From Sulfurimonas sediminis (GTDB taxonomy: Bacteria > Campylobacterota > Campylobacteria > Campylobacterales > Sulfurimonadaceae), in NCBI RefSeq assembly GCF_014905115.1, contig NZ_CP041235.1, positions 744,001-808,000 on the forward strand: 64,000 nt of DNA. Reading direction: 5' to 3'. The notes beneath the pieces were generated by a model, which was not told the origin of the DNA, did not search any database, and saw nothing but the letters and a program-made list of their open reading frames with translations. The position numbers were made by a program, and so were the translations under genes. This document shows, piece by piece, positions 18,512 to 27,341 of this stretch. Each line of letters starts with the position of its first letter. Position 1 is the first letter of the stretch.

Positions 18512-19330
18512 ATGGTAAGAGAGATTATAAAACATCCAACACCTCTTAGTGTAGAGTATGCCGTTGATGTAAGAAAATTTGATGATGAATTGTTTGCCTT
18601 GATAGAAGATCTCAAAGATACTATCAATGAAAATAATTTGGATGCTTTGAGTGCTTATCAAATCGGGAGTTACTATAACCTGATTATTGTAAAAGATGAT
18701 GAAGGAAAGCTGATAGAGATGATAAACCCCCGGTTGATAAACCATAGGGGGAGTGTTACTACTACAGAATCAACACTGTATTATCCTGGAAAAACAGCAC
18801 AGATACAACGCTTTGAAACTATCAGTGTTGTCTATCAAGACAGAAACGGAAATGATAAGTCACTGCAGGCAAGCGGAGATTTTTCTGTAAGAATTCAGCG
18901 AAAAATAGACTATACTTTTGGCGCTACTTTTGTGCAAAAAATGTCCAAAGAAGAAAAAGAGAAGTTTGAAAAAAGTTTAGAAAACGGTATAAATACTACA
19001 AATGCCGATTACTGTCCTACGGTCTTTTTCAGAGACAAAATTTTGAAACTGATAAATATTGTTATGTTCTTTATGCTTCTTCCGCTTGTAGCATCTTTTT
19101 TTATTGAGAAGGAGCAGACGTTACAGACTTTATGGACATATCAAATGTATACGATATACGGAGTCCTTGGTTTAAATATAGTTTACTTTTTTTATGCCCA
19201 GTATGAAGGAAAACTTTATGTCGCATGCAGTAGCTGCCAGTTAGGCAATATTGTCGGAACAACTGCAATATCTTTGGTAAAACTGTCTGTTATTACAGTT
19301 GCGTCATACTTTTTGTTACATGTAAGATAA
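18512..19330 (+). CDS. Peptide-deformylase-like pseudoenzyme with C-terminal membrane segments
   Basis: 272 residues. Residues 1-150 follow the peptide deformylase fold in order (VREIIKHPTPL opening, INPRLI, YPGK, QRFETISVVYQD), but every catalytic motif is lost: GxGLAAxQ reads LDALSAYQ, EGCLS reads ESTLY (metal Cys gone), and QHExDH reads QRKIDY (both His and the Glu gone). Residues about 175-270 hold three hydrophobic segments, with VACSSCQLG between the last two. It cannot act as a metal-dependent deformylase. It sits 10 bases before a hybrid histidine kinase, so a signalling or scaffold role is possible. The function is unknown. Confidence 0.75.
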   Translation: MVREIIKHPTPLSVEYAVDVRKFDDELFALIEDLKDTINENNLDALSAYQIGSYYNLIIVKDDEGKLIEMINPRLINHRGSVTTTESTLYYPGKTAQIQRFETISVVYQDRNGNDKSLQASGDFSVRIQRKIDYTFGATFVQKMSKEEKEKFEKSLENGINTTNADYCPTVFFRDKILKLINIVMFFMLLPLVASFFIEKEQTLQTLWTYQMYTIYGVLGLNIVYFFYAQYEGKLYVACSSCQLGNIVGTTAISLVKLSVITVASYFLLHVR

Positions 19331-19340
19331 TGGTATAACA

Positions 19341-21428
19341 ATGAAAGAAGGCAGCATCCATTTAAGAGCAGTAAAAGGGGTATTTGTATCTTCAAAGTCA
19401 GATATACTGCAGCAATGGATATCGTATGCTTCTGTAAAAGAGATACTTCATTTACATAAGATAGATGAAAAAGAATTTGTAGAAAAATATGCCAGCGGTG
19501 TATTTGACTACTTTATGGGCGTAATCGCGGGTGAGAGAGATATCGGTGACTGTCCTGTTATGCAGGAGTTTTTGGCCTATTTGAAACATCGTGAAATCAG
19601 TGCAGACGAGTTGTTTGAGATATGCAGCAATTTTCGCCGTTCTATGGTAGAGTTCACTTATGATGCGAAGATAAATTCAAAAGAGATCTTTGAAGAAATT
19701 TCTTATATTTTTGATAAAAATTTTAAAGGTATTTTAAAATATTATACAGACAGTATTTTTCAAAAGCTTATTGACGCAAGACAGGAAGCGCTGCGTGCTT
19801 CTCAGGCAAAAGAGTACTTTCTTTCCAATATGTCTCATGAAATTCGCACGCCTTTAAATGCTATTTTAGGGTTTGTAAATCTTTTGATGGATGAAGATAT
19901 TAGCAATAAACATAGAAATTATTTGGATATTATATTAAGCAGCGGCGAAAACTTACTGAGTATTATCAATGATATTTTGGATTTTTCAAAACTGAGAAGC
20001 GGTGAGTTTACGATTGAACCAAAGATTTTTTCTCTGCATGAAGAGCTAAGCCATACGATGGAGCTTTTTGTAGCCAGTGCAAATTCAAAAAATATCACCA
20101 TTACTTCTTTTATAGATCCTCGTATTCCAAAAGAGTTGTTTGGGGATGTCCTTCGAATTCAACAGATAGTCTCAAATTTTTTAAGTAATGCCATAAAATT
20201 TACACCTGAAGGTGGTGTGATAAAGGTTGAAGCAAGCTGTCATAACAATCAACTCAAAATCAGTGTGACAGACAACGGAGTCGGCATAAACGAAAAAGAT
20301 ATGGAAAGTATATTTGTTGCATTTACACAGGCACAGTTTAGCCAAAACAACAACAAAGAGGGAACGGGTCTAGGCCTGTGTATATCACACCAGCTTGCAG
20401 AGTTGATGAATGGAAGTGTTCATGTAGAATCACAAGTGAGAGAGGGCAGTACCTTTTGGCTCGATATCCCTGTTGCAGTGCAAAATAATGAGTGTCAGGC
20501 ATTTAAAGATATCAGCGATTTTCAGAAACTAAAAATGGTACTGTATGTAAAAGACAAAGTTTTAGATTTTCGACATGAATCTTTTTTGAAGTATGCTGAA
20601 ATTTTTGCGATGAACATCAGTGTTGTAGAGACACTTGAGTGCGAATTTGACATATGTATATTTGTACATGAAACATGCGATATAAACATACAAAAAGAGA
20701 TTATATACTCTTCAAAAAAATATATAGCACTTATGAGCAAAGAGTATGATACTTATGAACACTATGCGCATATCAAAGCGATGAGTTTTCCTCTGTATTG
20801 TTCAAAAATTCATAAACATTTCAATGAGTTGCTCAATCCTGAATTGTCATTAATCCATAATAAAAAAATATCCAACAGATTTAAGGGACATATTTTGGTT
20901 GCTGAGGACAATGAGGCAAACCAGGAGTTAATGAAGATTGTTCTCAACAGATATGGCTTGACATTTGATTTGGCTCACAATGGAAAAGAAGCGGTTGCAC
21001 TGTATCAAAAAAACAAATATGATTTGATTCTTATGGATGAACAGATGCCTGTTATGAACGGAACCGATGCTGTCATTAAAATTATCGAATATGAGGAAAA
21101 AAACGGTTTAAGTCATACGCCAATCTCTGCCCTGACAGCTAATGTGTTAAAGGGGAGGAGTAAAGAGAGAGATTTACTGAACGGATTTGACACATTTTTA
21201 GGGAAGCCTCTGGTTTTAAAAGAGTTGGAACGTGTTTTTATGGCATATCTGAAACTGGATTCCTACAGTGTTATACAGGAGGATAAAACAGATATATCTT
21301 CCACAGACAACCAAAAGATTACAGGGTTGGATGCCAAGAAACTGATGAAAGAGTTGATGTTGAATGAAGATGAACTTATTATGCTTTTGACACTTTTTAT
21401 CAAAAAAAATGAAAACGACTCTGAGTGA
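19341..21428 (+). CDS. Soluble hybrid sensor histidine kinase
   Basis: 695 residues, no membrane helix. An N-terminal domain of about 150 residues that I do not recognise is followed by HisKA with H166 in SHEIRTP, HATPase with DNGVG and GTGLGL, and a receiver domain with D566 in LMDEQMP and the acidic pair EDN. The frame ends soon after the receiver, at an A8 tract, while a histidine phosphotransfer (Hpt) domain continues in another frame. The intact ancestor was therefore a HisKA-HATPase-REC-Hpt phosphorelay protein. Neighbours are the deformylase-like membrane protein upstream and a response regulator on the opposite strand downstream. Confidence 0.9.
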   Translation: MKEGSIHLRAVKGVFVSSKSDILQQWISYASVKEILHLHKIDEKEFVEKYASGVFDYFMGVIAGERDIGDCPVMQEFLAYLKHREISADELFEICSNFRRSMVEFTYDAKINSKEIFEEISYIFDKNFKGILKYYTDSIFQKLIDARQEALRASQAKEYFLSNMSHEIRTPLNAILGFVNLLMDEDISNKHRNYLDIILSSGENLLSIINDILDFSKLRSGEFTIEPKIFSLHEELSHTMELFVASANSKNITITSFIDPRIPKELFGDVLRIQQIVSNFLSNAIKFTPEGGVIKVEASCHNNQLKISVTDNGVGINEKDMESIFVAFTQAQFSQNNNKEGTGLGLCISHQLAELMNGSVHVESQVREGSTFWLDIPVAVQNNECQAFKDISDFQKLKMVLYVKDKVLDFRHESFLKYAEIFAMNISVVETLECEFDICIFVHETCDINIQKEIIYSSKKYIALMSKEYDTYEHYAHIKAMSFPLYCSKIHKHFNELLNPELSLIHNKKISNRFKGHILVAEDNEANQELMKIVLNRYGLTFDLAHNGKEAVALYQKNKYDLILMDEQMPVMNGTDAVIKIIEYEEKNGLSHTPISALTANVLKGRSKERDLLNGFDTFLGKPLVLKELERVFMAYLKLDSYSVIQEDKTDISSTDNQKITGLDAKKLMKELMLNEDELIMLLTLFIKKNENDSE

Positions 21429-21639
21429 CTTGGCAAAGGCGGTTGCTGCAAGAGATTATAAAAAAACAGCACTTCTGGCCCACAGTATTAAAGGGTCAAG
21501 CGGAAATTTCAGAATTGAAATTTTACAAAAAAATGCAACTGAAATGGAAAGAATGGCAAAACTTGAAAATGCAGACTATAATTATGAACAAACCCTGAAA
21601 GAAATAAAAGAAAAGATTGCATCCATTAAAATAAACTAA
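21409..21639 (+). CDS. Hpt domain in a shifted frame after the hybrid kinase
   Basis: 76 residues from ATG 21409, overlapping the end of the kinase frame by 20 bases. AHSIKGSSGNF is the Hpt phosphate-accepting motif, with the His codon at 21481-21483. Removing one A from the A8 tract at 21402-21409 would join kinase and Hpt in a single frame. The Hpt could be made separately from the ATG, by slippage on the A8 tract, or the kinase may be a recent frameshift mutant. No Shine-Dalgarno is evident for the internal ATG. Confidence 0.65.
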   Translation: MKTTLSDLAKAVAARDYKKTALLAHSIKGSSGNFRIEILQKNATEMERMAKLENADYNYEQTLKEIKEKIASIKIN

Positions 21640-22388
21640 TCTTCTATATAATAGCCAATTCCTGAGGCATTTTTTATAATGTCTGTTTCAAGTTTGTTTC
21701 GCAGTCTCCACACCAGTGTTCTTACACTGTTTTCTGTAGCACCGTGCTCATCCCAGACATAGTTCATTGCCTGCTCAAACGACACAACTAAACCAAGTTG
21801 GGCAACAAGAAGGCGCAAAAAAGCATTTTCTTTTTTGGTAAGCTTGATCTTTTTCCCTTTGTAAAAGGTTTCGCATATACTGATGTCAAGATGGTAATCA
21901 CCACCACCGAACGGAACAATTGGCTTGTCTTGTGAACGCTTGGAATAGAGTAGTTTTTCCAGGTTCAGTTTATCTACTTTGAGTGAATTGATATTCTCTT
22001 TTCTTTCATTTTCCTGTTGGTATTTGAACAAAGCCATTTGAATAGTTGCATGCAAAGACCCGGGGTCAAAAGGTTTTACAATATATCCGTAGGGTTCAGT
22101 AAGTTTTGCCTGGGCAATAATGTCATCATCACTGTATGAAGTGAGATAAATAAAAGGAATATCATATTTTTCTTTTATAGTTTTTGCAAGTTCGATTCCG
22201 TCATTGCTTTCTTGTAAAGAGATATCAATAATGATGACATCCGGATTGTGTGTAGCTATTTTACTTTTTGCCATAGGAGCGTTATCACACATCGCCACTA
22301 CACTGTATCCGTGCTTTTGTAAAGACATATTTAAGTTAAGTGATGTGATTTCATCATCTTCGACTATTATTACTTTTTGTTTTTCCAT
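21636..22388 (-). CDS. Two-component response regulator with winged-helix output
   Basis: 250 residues. The receiver domain (about 1-120) has EDDE, D in IIIDISL, T in YLTSYS and K in VKPFDP. After a linker, a C-terminal OmpR/PhoB-type winged helix carries TKKENAFLRLL and ENSVRTLVWRLRNKL, which is the recognition helix pattern. It is a DNA-binding regulator and the likely partner of the convergent hybrid kinase, whose Hpt frame it overlaps by four bases. Confidence 0.9.
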   Translation of the reverse strand: MEKQKVIIVEDDEITSLNLNMSLQKHGYSVVAMCDNAPMAKSKIATHNPDVIIIDISLQESNDGIELAKTIKEKYDIPFIYLTSYSDDDIIAQAKLTEPYGYIVKPFDPGSLHATIQMALFKYQQENERKENINSLKVDKLNLEKLLYSKRSQDKPIVPFGGGDYHLDISICETFYKGKKIKLTKKENAFLRLLVAQLGLVVSFEQAMNYVWDEHGATENSVRTLVWRLRNKLETDIIKNASGIGYYIED

Positions 22389-22547
22389 GTTCTTTTCCTG
22401 TATTAAAAAAAAGTGACCAATTTGTGATAAATTAAGTCTTTATTATATTATAACTTTTTGTTATTTACAACTAAATTCATATATTTTTAAGAAATTGTTA
22501 CAAAATGATACTGTAGTTATGATATAGTTTGATGAAAGGATGTATAA

Positions 22548-22808
22548 ATGGTATATTATGTATATATTTTACAATGTAGTGATAATAGCCTCTATACAGG
22601 AATAACAACAGATTTAAAACGACGAATTTCTGAACATAACCATTCAGAAAAAGGTGCAAAATATACTAAAATCAGAAGACCGGTAAGATTGGTATATAAT
22701 GAAGAACATACAGACAGAAGCAGTGCTTCAAAGCGTGAATATGAAATAAAAAAATTGTCACGGTCAGAAAAACTGAAAATTATAAAGAGGAGAGTAGATG
22801 AAATTTGA
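22548..22808 (+). CDS. GIY-YIG domain protein (UPF0213 type)
   Basis: 86 residues. YYVYILQC opens the domain, with YTGITTDLKRRISEHN (GIY-YIG core, catalytic Arg) and a Glu in KREYEIKKL. Small single-domain GIY-YIG proteins are putative nucleases acting on DNA ends or in repair, without an established role. The gene overlaps the start of the S4-domain gene by 11 bases. Confidence 0.9.
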   Translation: MVYYVYILQCSDNSLYTGITTDLKRRISEHNHSEKGAKYTKIRRPVRLVYNEEHTDRSSASKREYEIKKLSRSEKLKIIKRRVDEI

Positions 22809-23019
22809 GTTAAAAGATGAGTATATAGAGCTGTATAAATTATTAAAAGTGTTAGACCTTGTAGACAGCGGCGCACAGGCAAAAATGATTGTTGCAGATG
22901 GATATGTAGTGCGTAACGGTGAAGTTGAGCTGCGCAAACGTGCCAAAATAAGAGCAGGCGATGTGTTGAGTGTAGGCGATGATGTAGCTATAGAAGTTGT
23001 TGCAACTTCTATAGTATAA
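22798..23019 (+). CDS. Small S4-domain RNA-binding protein (YbcJ-like)
   Basis: 73 residues made up almost wholly of an S4 domain: LYKLLKVLDLVDSGAQAK, then VADGYVVRNGEVELRKRAKI, and the GDVL ending. Members such as YbcJ bind RNA and are linked to ribosome function. Its ATG lies inside the GIY-YIG gene, so the two are translationally coupled. Confidence 0.88.
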   Translation: MKFELKDEYIELYKLLKVLDLVDSGAQAKMIVADGYVVRNGEVELRKRAKIRAGDVLSVGDDVAIEVVATSIV

Positions 23020-23716
23020 AAGAACTTAGTAGTCCAATAAATCCTCCAAATACACCACCCCAGACAACCAGCCAGTCAAGGTGTTCGTGTATCATTTTTT
23101 GTACGATATCTTTAACCATTTGAGGTGTCAGTTCACTCAGTCTTGCATCAACAACCCGTTCGATTGATTGTATCATATCGTCATTTAAGGATGAATGGCT
23201 AAGGTGGTGCTGCAGGGTGTCATTAAATGCTTTAGATGTGACTATTTTTACGACTGCTGATTTGAGTTTGTTTGTAAAGGGTTCTTTTAAAGTGCTCAAG
23301 GCATTTTCTCCGCCGAACATTCCTAACATGCCACCAAAAGAGGACTCCATTACTGTTTTGCTTAAAGCATCAAAAGCGGGTGTAAAATCTGTCTCTTCTA
23401 TGATAGGTACAAGGTTTATCTTTTTTTCTTCATTGGCAAAAAACTTTTCCAGCTGTTCTTTTGTGAAAAATTCATTCATGATAAGATTTTTTATAGCACT
23501 TTTAAATGCTTCAAATCTCTCAACGATAACACCGGAACCATACAAAAAAGGCACTTTTTCAAAGAGCATATGAATTGCCAACTGATTTGTCAAGGCACCG
23601 GAGAGTGCAAACAGACCCGCATATAATAAAGCTTCTTTGTATAAAGGCACTATAAAAGATATTCCAACAAGAGAGAGTGCAGTGAGGTTTGTGATAAGAC
23701 TTTTATGTAATTTCAT
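23009..23716 (-). CDS. DUF445 family membrane protein
   Basis: 235 residues with two N-terminal membrane helices and one at the C-terminus. The DUF445 hallmark is visible: GALTNQLAIHMLFEK (the N-x-x-A-x-x-M-L-F motif), followed by VIVERFEAFKSAI and a long amphipathic middle part, ending in HLDWLVVWGGVFGGFIGLL. Members are inner-membrane proteins of unknown role. It overlaps the S4 gene by 11 bases, tail to tail. Confidence 0.85.
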   Translation of the reverse strand: MKLHKSLITNLTALSLVGISFIVPLYKEALLYAGLFALSGALTNQLAIHMLFEKVPFLYGSGVIVERFEAFKSAIKNLIMNEFFTKEQLEKFFANEEKKINLVPIIEETDFTPAFDALSKTVMESSFGGMLGMFGGENALSTLKEPFTNKLKSAVVKIVTSKAFNDTLQHHLSHSSLNDDMIQSIERVVDARLSELTPQMVKDIVQKMIHEHLDWLVVWGGVFGGFIGLLSSFIL

Positions 23717-23755
23717 ACTATTGCTCCTTTTTAAATGTGAAATTATATACTAAAA

Positions 23756-24265
23756 GTGTATGATTATAAAAAATATTACATGGATGAGGGTATGAAACAA
23801 AAAACATATGAACTTTTTAAAAATGAAAGTGTAGATACGATAGTAAATGAAATCGAAAAAGAGCTCAAAACAAGAAATGAGTCACCGTTTTGGACTGATA
23901 AAGTAGCTCCTTTTTCCCGTGCGATTTTATCGGTACTGGTTCCTTTGCGGGACAAGGATCTGTTGTTTACACCGGAGGGGGAGTATATAGAGACGCTGAC
24001 TCCCGAGATTTTCCTTCGATGGAGCGATTTTTTGAGTTTGAAAACACTGGCTTTTACCCTTGCACACTCTAATGAGGCAAATAAATTAGTACGGACAAAA
24101 CTTGAGGAAGAGAAATGTGAGCAGTACACACCGATAGACTTGAGTGAGTTAGGGACATATTTAAGCAGGTATACGGTGAATTTGGAAAATGAAAGTCTGG
24201 ACTTTCCAATAGCCAATTATAATCTGCATCAGGGGGTCAGTAATGTTATAAAATCATTACTCTGA
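23756..24265 (+). CDS. Conserved-looking protein of unknown function
   Basis: 169 residues from GTG 23756; ATG 23780 and ATG 23792 are alternative in-frame starts and none has a convincing ribosome site. The protein is soluble, acidic, largely helical, with no motif I can name. It is divergent from the DUF445 gene and convergent with the small membrane-protein gene at 24273. Codon use matches the neighbours, so it is probably a genuine core gene. Confidence 0.6.
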   Translation: MYDYKKYYMDEGMKQKTYELFKNESVDTIVNEIEKELKTRNESPFWTDKVAPFSRAILSVLVPLRDKDLLFTPEGEYIETLTPEIFLRWSDFLSLKTLAFTLAHSNEANKLVRTKLEEEKCEQYTPIDLSELGTYLSRYTVNLENESLDFPIANYNLHQGVSNVIKSLL

Positions 24266-24272
24266 TTCGGAT

Positions 24273-24398
24273 TTAGTAAAAAATAAGATAAAGAACACCC
24301 CACAGAAGAAAAATCAGCAATCCAAGCACTCCGAATGTTATCACAATTCGGAGTGTCAGAAAAAGAAGAAATTTTAAAACTGTCTTTAATCGGCTCAT
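24273..24398 (-). CDS. 41-residue membrane protein coupled to the rhodanese gene
   Basis: ATG 24398-24396 overlaps the TGA of the rhodanese gene in the pattern ATGA, a classic sign of coupled translation. The frame runs 41 codons: a short basic N-terminus (MSRLKTVLKF), then an almost unbroken hydrophobic stretch with TLR in the middle, ending LLWGVLYLIFY. It would form one or two membrane helices. No family recognised. The product may help place the periplasmic rhodanese or act separately. Confidence 0.65.
   Translation of the reverse strand: MSRLKTVLKFLLFLTLRIVITFGVLGLLIFLLWGVLYLIFY
24327..24355. repeat. Perfect 10-bp inverted repeat within the 41-codon gene
   Basis: CACTCCGAAT (24327-24336) and ATTCGGAGTG (24346-24355) around a 9-base loop, in the space between convergent genes. 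It could form a hairpin in both transcripts and end the plus-strand one (GAAAAAG follows on the plus strand; the minus side has no T tract), while also being part of the small gene. Confidence 0.6.
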
Positions 24399-24793
24399 TG
24401 CCTGTAGGGTACTGTTTTAATATGCAACCCTTTGGTTGCATACTCCATTCCACCCTTGAGATTGATTACTTTGTACCCAAACTCTTTTGCAAGCCACGGC
24501 GCAACTATGGAAGTTCTGCTACCTGTATGGCAGATAAGGGCAAAAGGTTTTGTCGTATCAACTTTTTTATGTAATTCATTTAAAAATTTTCTTGCATCAT
24601 AGTTTCCTCCTGCATCCCAAAACATGATAGGAATTGCACCTTTTAAAAGACCTGTCTCTTTCCACTCTCCCGGTGTTCTGATATCTACGATAGGAATATT
24701 TTGCTTGAGCAGTTCTTGTGAAATATATTCATTTTTTACCTCTGCCATTAAGGACAGTGTAAAGAGCATCAGCAGTAAAATTGTTTTTTTCAT
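24395..24793 (-). CDS. Secreted rhodanese-domain protein
   Basis: 132 residues. A signal peptide (MKKTILLLMLFTLSLMA) precedes a single rhodanese domain with VDIRTPGEW and the active-site loop CHTGSRT containing the catalytic Cys. Single-domain periplasmic rhodaneses carry or transfer sulfane sulfur; in a sulfide-oxidising organism that would fit periplasmic sulfur handling, though no substrate can be read. It is followed by the coupled 41-residue membrane protein. Confidence 0.88.
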   Translation of the reverse strand: MKKTILLLMLFTLSLMAEVKNEYISQELLKQNIPIVDIRTPGEWKETGLLKGAIPIMFWDAGGNYDARKFLNELHKKVDTTKPFALICHTGSRTSIVAPWLAKEFGYKVINLKGGMEYATKGLHIKTVPYRQ

Positions 24794-24836
24794 GGTATTT
24801 TCTCCAAATATTGTTCGAGTTCTTAGAAATCTCTTG

Positions 24837-24842
24837 TATAAT
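24837..24842 (+). promoter_or_regulatory. -10 box for the coiled-coil gene at 24872
   Basis: TATAAT preceded by TTG, 29 bases before the ATG at 24872. No good -35, as is usual in this phylum. Confidence 0.55.
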
Positions 24843-24871
24843 TATACTCATAAATAAATAATAGGCTTACA

Positions 24872-25243
24872 ATGGCAGCATCTAAAAAAGCAATCGAGAA
24901 TGCAAACAGGCTTCGGTATATCCGAGCACTGGAAAGATTTAAAAAAAGTATTTTGTCCTACTTGCTAAACAGTGATGCCCTGGACAATGAAAAGTACAAT
25001 AAAAAGATTGACAATGCACTGAAACTGCTCAATCGGGTAGAAGAGGTGCAACTGTATAAGGGAGAACTGCAGGATCTGCAACAGCTTGTAAAAAAAATGA
25101 TAGGCTATAAAGATTCTGATGAAGATATTGACAATATTAAAGAAGAACTGCTTTACAGTATAAACCAGTTGGAGAAAAGCAAGAATGCCAAACGGTATAA
25201 AAAAGACAAGCACTCTCACTCCAAATATGAGGAGTGGGAGTAA
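24872..25243 (+). CDS. Small charged helical protein, unknown function
   Basis: 123 residues, rich in Lys, Glu, Leu and Asn, predicted almost wholly helical with heptad-like leucines and a lysine/histidine-rich tail (KKDKHSHSKYEEWE). No family recognised. Its own promoter-like TATAAT is 30 bases upstream. It is convergent with the chemoreceptor gene at a gap of nine bases. Confidence 0.6.
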   Translation: MAASKKAIENANRLRYIRALERFKKSILSYLLNSDALDNEKYNKKIDNALKLLNRVEEVQLYKGELQDLQQLVKKMIGYKDSDEDIDNIKEELLYSINQLEKSKNAKRYKKDKHSHSKYEEWE

Positions 25244-25252
25244 ACAAAGAGC

Positions 25253-27166
25253 TTATTCTTCTTTTTGTGTTTGACTCAGCATTGTGTCAAGAAGTCTAAA
25301 GAGTTCTTCTGATGCTTTTTCCATCTCTTCGAAGTTGTGTAAAATATCCTGAGCATGTTCCAATACTTCTTCTTGCGCGTTTGGTTTATCAAGGAATGCA
25401 AGGTTTTTGTTTGCATTTGTATGGACAATATTATGCGGTTGTGCTATTTGCGGATAAGCCGGAGTATTGCTGAATCGTTCTTTTCCTTCATGGTCGTACC
25501 ATTTTCCAAGATTACATTCATGAGAAGAGACTGCTTTGAGTACTTTTTTCAAAGATATCAAGGAGTTATATGCTCTTGATTTATATAAAATGTGGTCTAT
25601 TTTTGCCAGTACAATAAATATACTGTTCTCCATATAGTATGACTGGTCTACAATTTTTGTTGAAGAATCACTCAGTTCAATGAGCGTCGTTTCAAACTCT
25701 TCTATTTTAGCAGTAGAGGCATCTACTGTCTCTTTCATCAGTTCGGAACTTGTCTGAATTTCACTCATTCCCTGCTGCAGTGATTTTATGGATATCGAAA
25801 TTTCACTTGTCGCTTTATGTGTGCGTTCTGCCAGTTTTCTGACTTCATCTGCTACAACTGCGAATCCTCTGCCATGTTCACCCGCACGGGCTGCTTCTAT
25901 GGCAGCATTAAGCGCTAAAAGATTTGTCTGATCTGCGATATCAGTAATAAGTTCGATGACTGATGTGATATTGTTTGTTTGTGAAGCCAGTTCATCTATG
26001 TTTGCATGGTTTGTGCCTACCTGTTCATTGAGTTCATGCAGTCCACTGACAACAGTGTTAATATTTGACCGAGAGTCATTTGCAAGTTTTGCAGCAGAAT
26101 CTGTAGCATGTGTCACTTCTTTGATTTTTTCTATATTTGTTTTTAAATCAGCTTGAATAACGGTAAGAGATTCGGACACATTGACGCTTTTGACACTCAG
26201 TTTTGAGTTAAAAGAGTCTCTTTGTGCTTTTTGATACTGTTCACGCATAAAATCTATACTTTTACTGACATTTCTGATAGCAACCAGGAACTCTCCGTGC
26301 ATTCCTTCAGTAGAGATAGGTTTGGAAAAGTCACCCTGGGAGGCATTTGTTATAGCAGTATTTACTTCATGAATCATATTTTCAGTGTGCTCTATAAGAA
26401 TTTTAAGAGCTTTGCCCATCGCATCAAGTTCGGTGTCTCCCTGTGTTCTGATTTCATTCTTTTTGCTGAAATCACCATTGGAAGCAGTCTCTATCAGGCA
26501 TTTGAATCTATTAATACCTGAAACTATGGAGGTTCTGATTTTTGTAGTGAGTAAAAATAAGATAACGATAATAAGGAGACTAGAGCCAAGTACAAACAGT
26601 TTGTAAAATGTTATAGCACTTTTCATGGCTTTCATGTCTCTATTAAACTGTTCTTTTTTATTTTTTACAAATGTTTTAAAATATTTTCGTGACTCTACAG
26701 CCAAAGGTGAGAGCTTCTGATGATATACGTGGTAAATGTCTTCTTTGTTGTTTTTAATATCATGGGTGCTTAAAGAGTCTATATATTTGTATGCTTCATT
26801 GATAAATTTCAGCGTTGAATATTTTGCTTTTTTCAGAAGTGCTTCGTTGGAACCGTTTTTGGAAACTTTTTCAAGTTTTTTGAAGTTTTCTGCAATTGCA
26901 CTGATATTTTCTCTGAGTTCTCTTTTGTCTTTTTCAATATCACCGCCAAGCATGACATCTCTGTCATTTCTGCTGATGTAGTTCATTCTTTTTTCTATAT
27001 CATAGATAGTCAGAGATGTATCAATGGAACTCTCTTTGATTTCATTGAACTCTTTTTCTATGCTGTTGAGCGCATAATATGTAAATCCGGCCGCACCGAC
27101 GAGAGATATTACAATTACTATTGTTAAGAACCACATGAGCTCTTTTATACTTTTGTTTCTAAACAT
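25253..27166 (-). CDS. Methyl-accepting chemotaxis protein with C-terminal CZB domain
   Basis: 637 residues. TM1 at about 10-32, a four-helix-bundle-type periplasmic sensor to about 185, TM2 at about 187-207, HAMP-like linker, then the signalling domain with the conserved tip [20 protein letters not shown]. After it comes a chemoreceptor zinc-binding (CZB) domain: [13 protein letters not shown] with later QPHNIVH supplying the His/Cys zinc ligands. CZB domains sense zinc or oxidants such as hypochlorite in Helicobacter TlpD and relatives. The tip sequence implies coupling to CheA/CheW, encoded elsewhere. Confidence 0.92.
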   Translation of the reverse strand: MFRNKSIKELMWFLTIVIVISLVGAAGFTYYALNSIEKEFNEIKESSIDTSLTIYDIEKRMNYISRNDRDVMLGGDIEKDKRELRENISAIAENFKKLEKVSKNGSNEALLKKAKYSTLKFINEAYKYIDSLSTHDIKNNKEDIYHVYHQKLSPLAVESRKYFKTFVKNKKEQFNRDMKAMKSAITFYKLFVLGSSLLIIVILFLLTTKIRTSIVSGINRFKCLIETASNGDFSKKNEIRTQGDTELDAMGKALKILIEHTENMIHEVNTAITNASQGDFSKPISTEGMHGEFLVAIRNVSKSIDFMREQYQKAQRDSFNSKLSVKSVNVSESLTVIQADLKTNIEKIKEVTHATDSAAKLANDSRSNINTVVSGLHELNEQVGTNHANIDELASQTNNITSVIELITDIADQTNLLALNAAIEAARAGEHGRGFAVVADEVRKLAERTHKATSEISISIKSLQQGMSEIQTSSELMKETVDASTAKIEEFETTLIELSDSSTKIVDQSYYMENSIFIVLAKIDHILYKSRAYNSLISLKKVLKAVSSHECNLGKWYDHEGKERFSNTPAYPQIAQPHNIVHTNANKNLAFLDKPNAQEEVLEHAQDILHNFEEMEKASEELFRLLDTMLSQTQKEE

Positions 27167-27297
27167 GAATATGTTCCTTATAAGTAAATCACAAGATTTT
27201 CACATAATAATATGTTATATATTATGACTGACTTAAAGCAGGGGCTTTTATGATAAATTTGTGACTTTTTTCAATAGTTTTTACTTTTTTTCCTGCT

Positions 27298-27308
27298 TGT
27301 GCTACAAT
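27298..27308 (+). promoter_or_regulatory. Extended -10 promoter of gdhA
   Basis: TGTGCTACAAT (TACAAT at 27303-27308, with an upstream TG) lies 33 bases before the TTG start codon proposed for gdhA. Confidence 0.5.
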
Positions 27309-27341
27309 TCCTTCACAATAGTAGTTTATAAAGGATTCTTT

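Noticed and set aside
27261-27341. Longer N-terminus for glutamate dehydrogenase from ATG 27261
   Set aside because: It would code a hydrophobic tail absent from the family and cover the probable promoter; TTG 27342 has a ribosome site.
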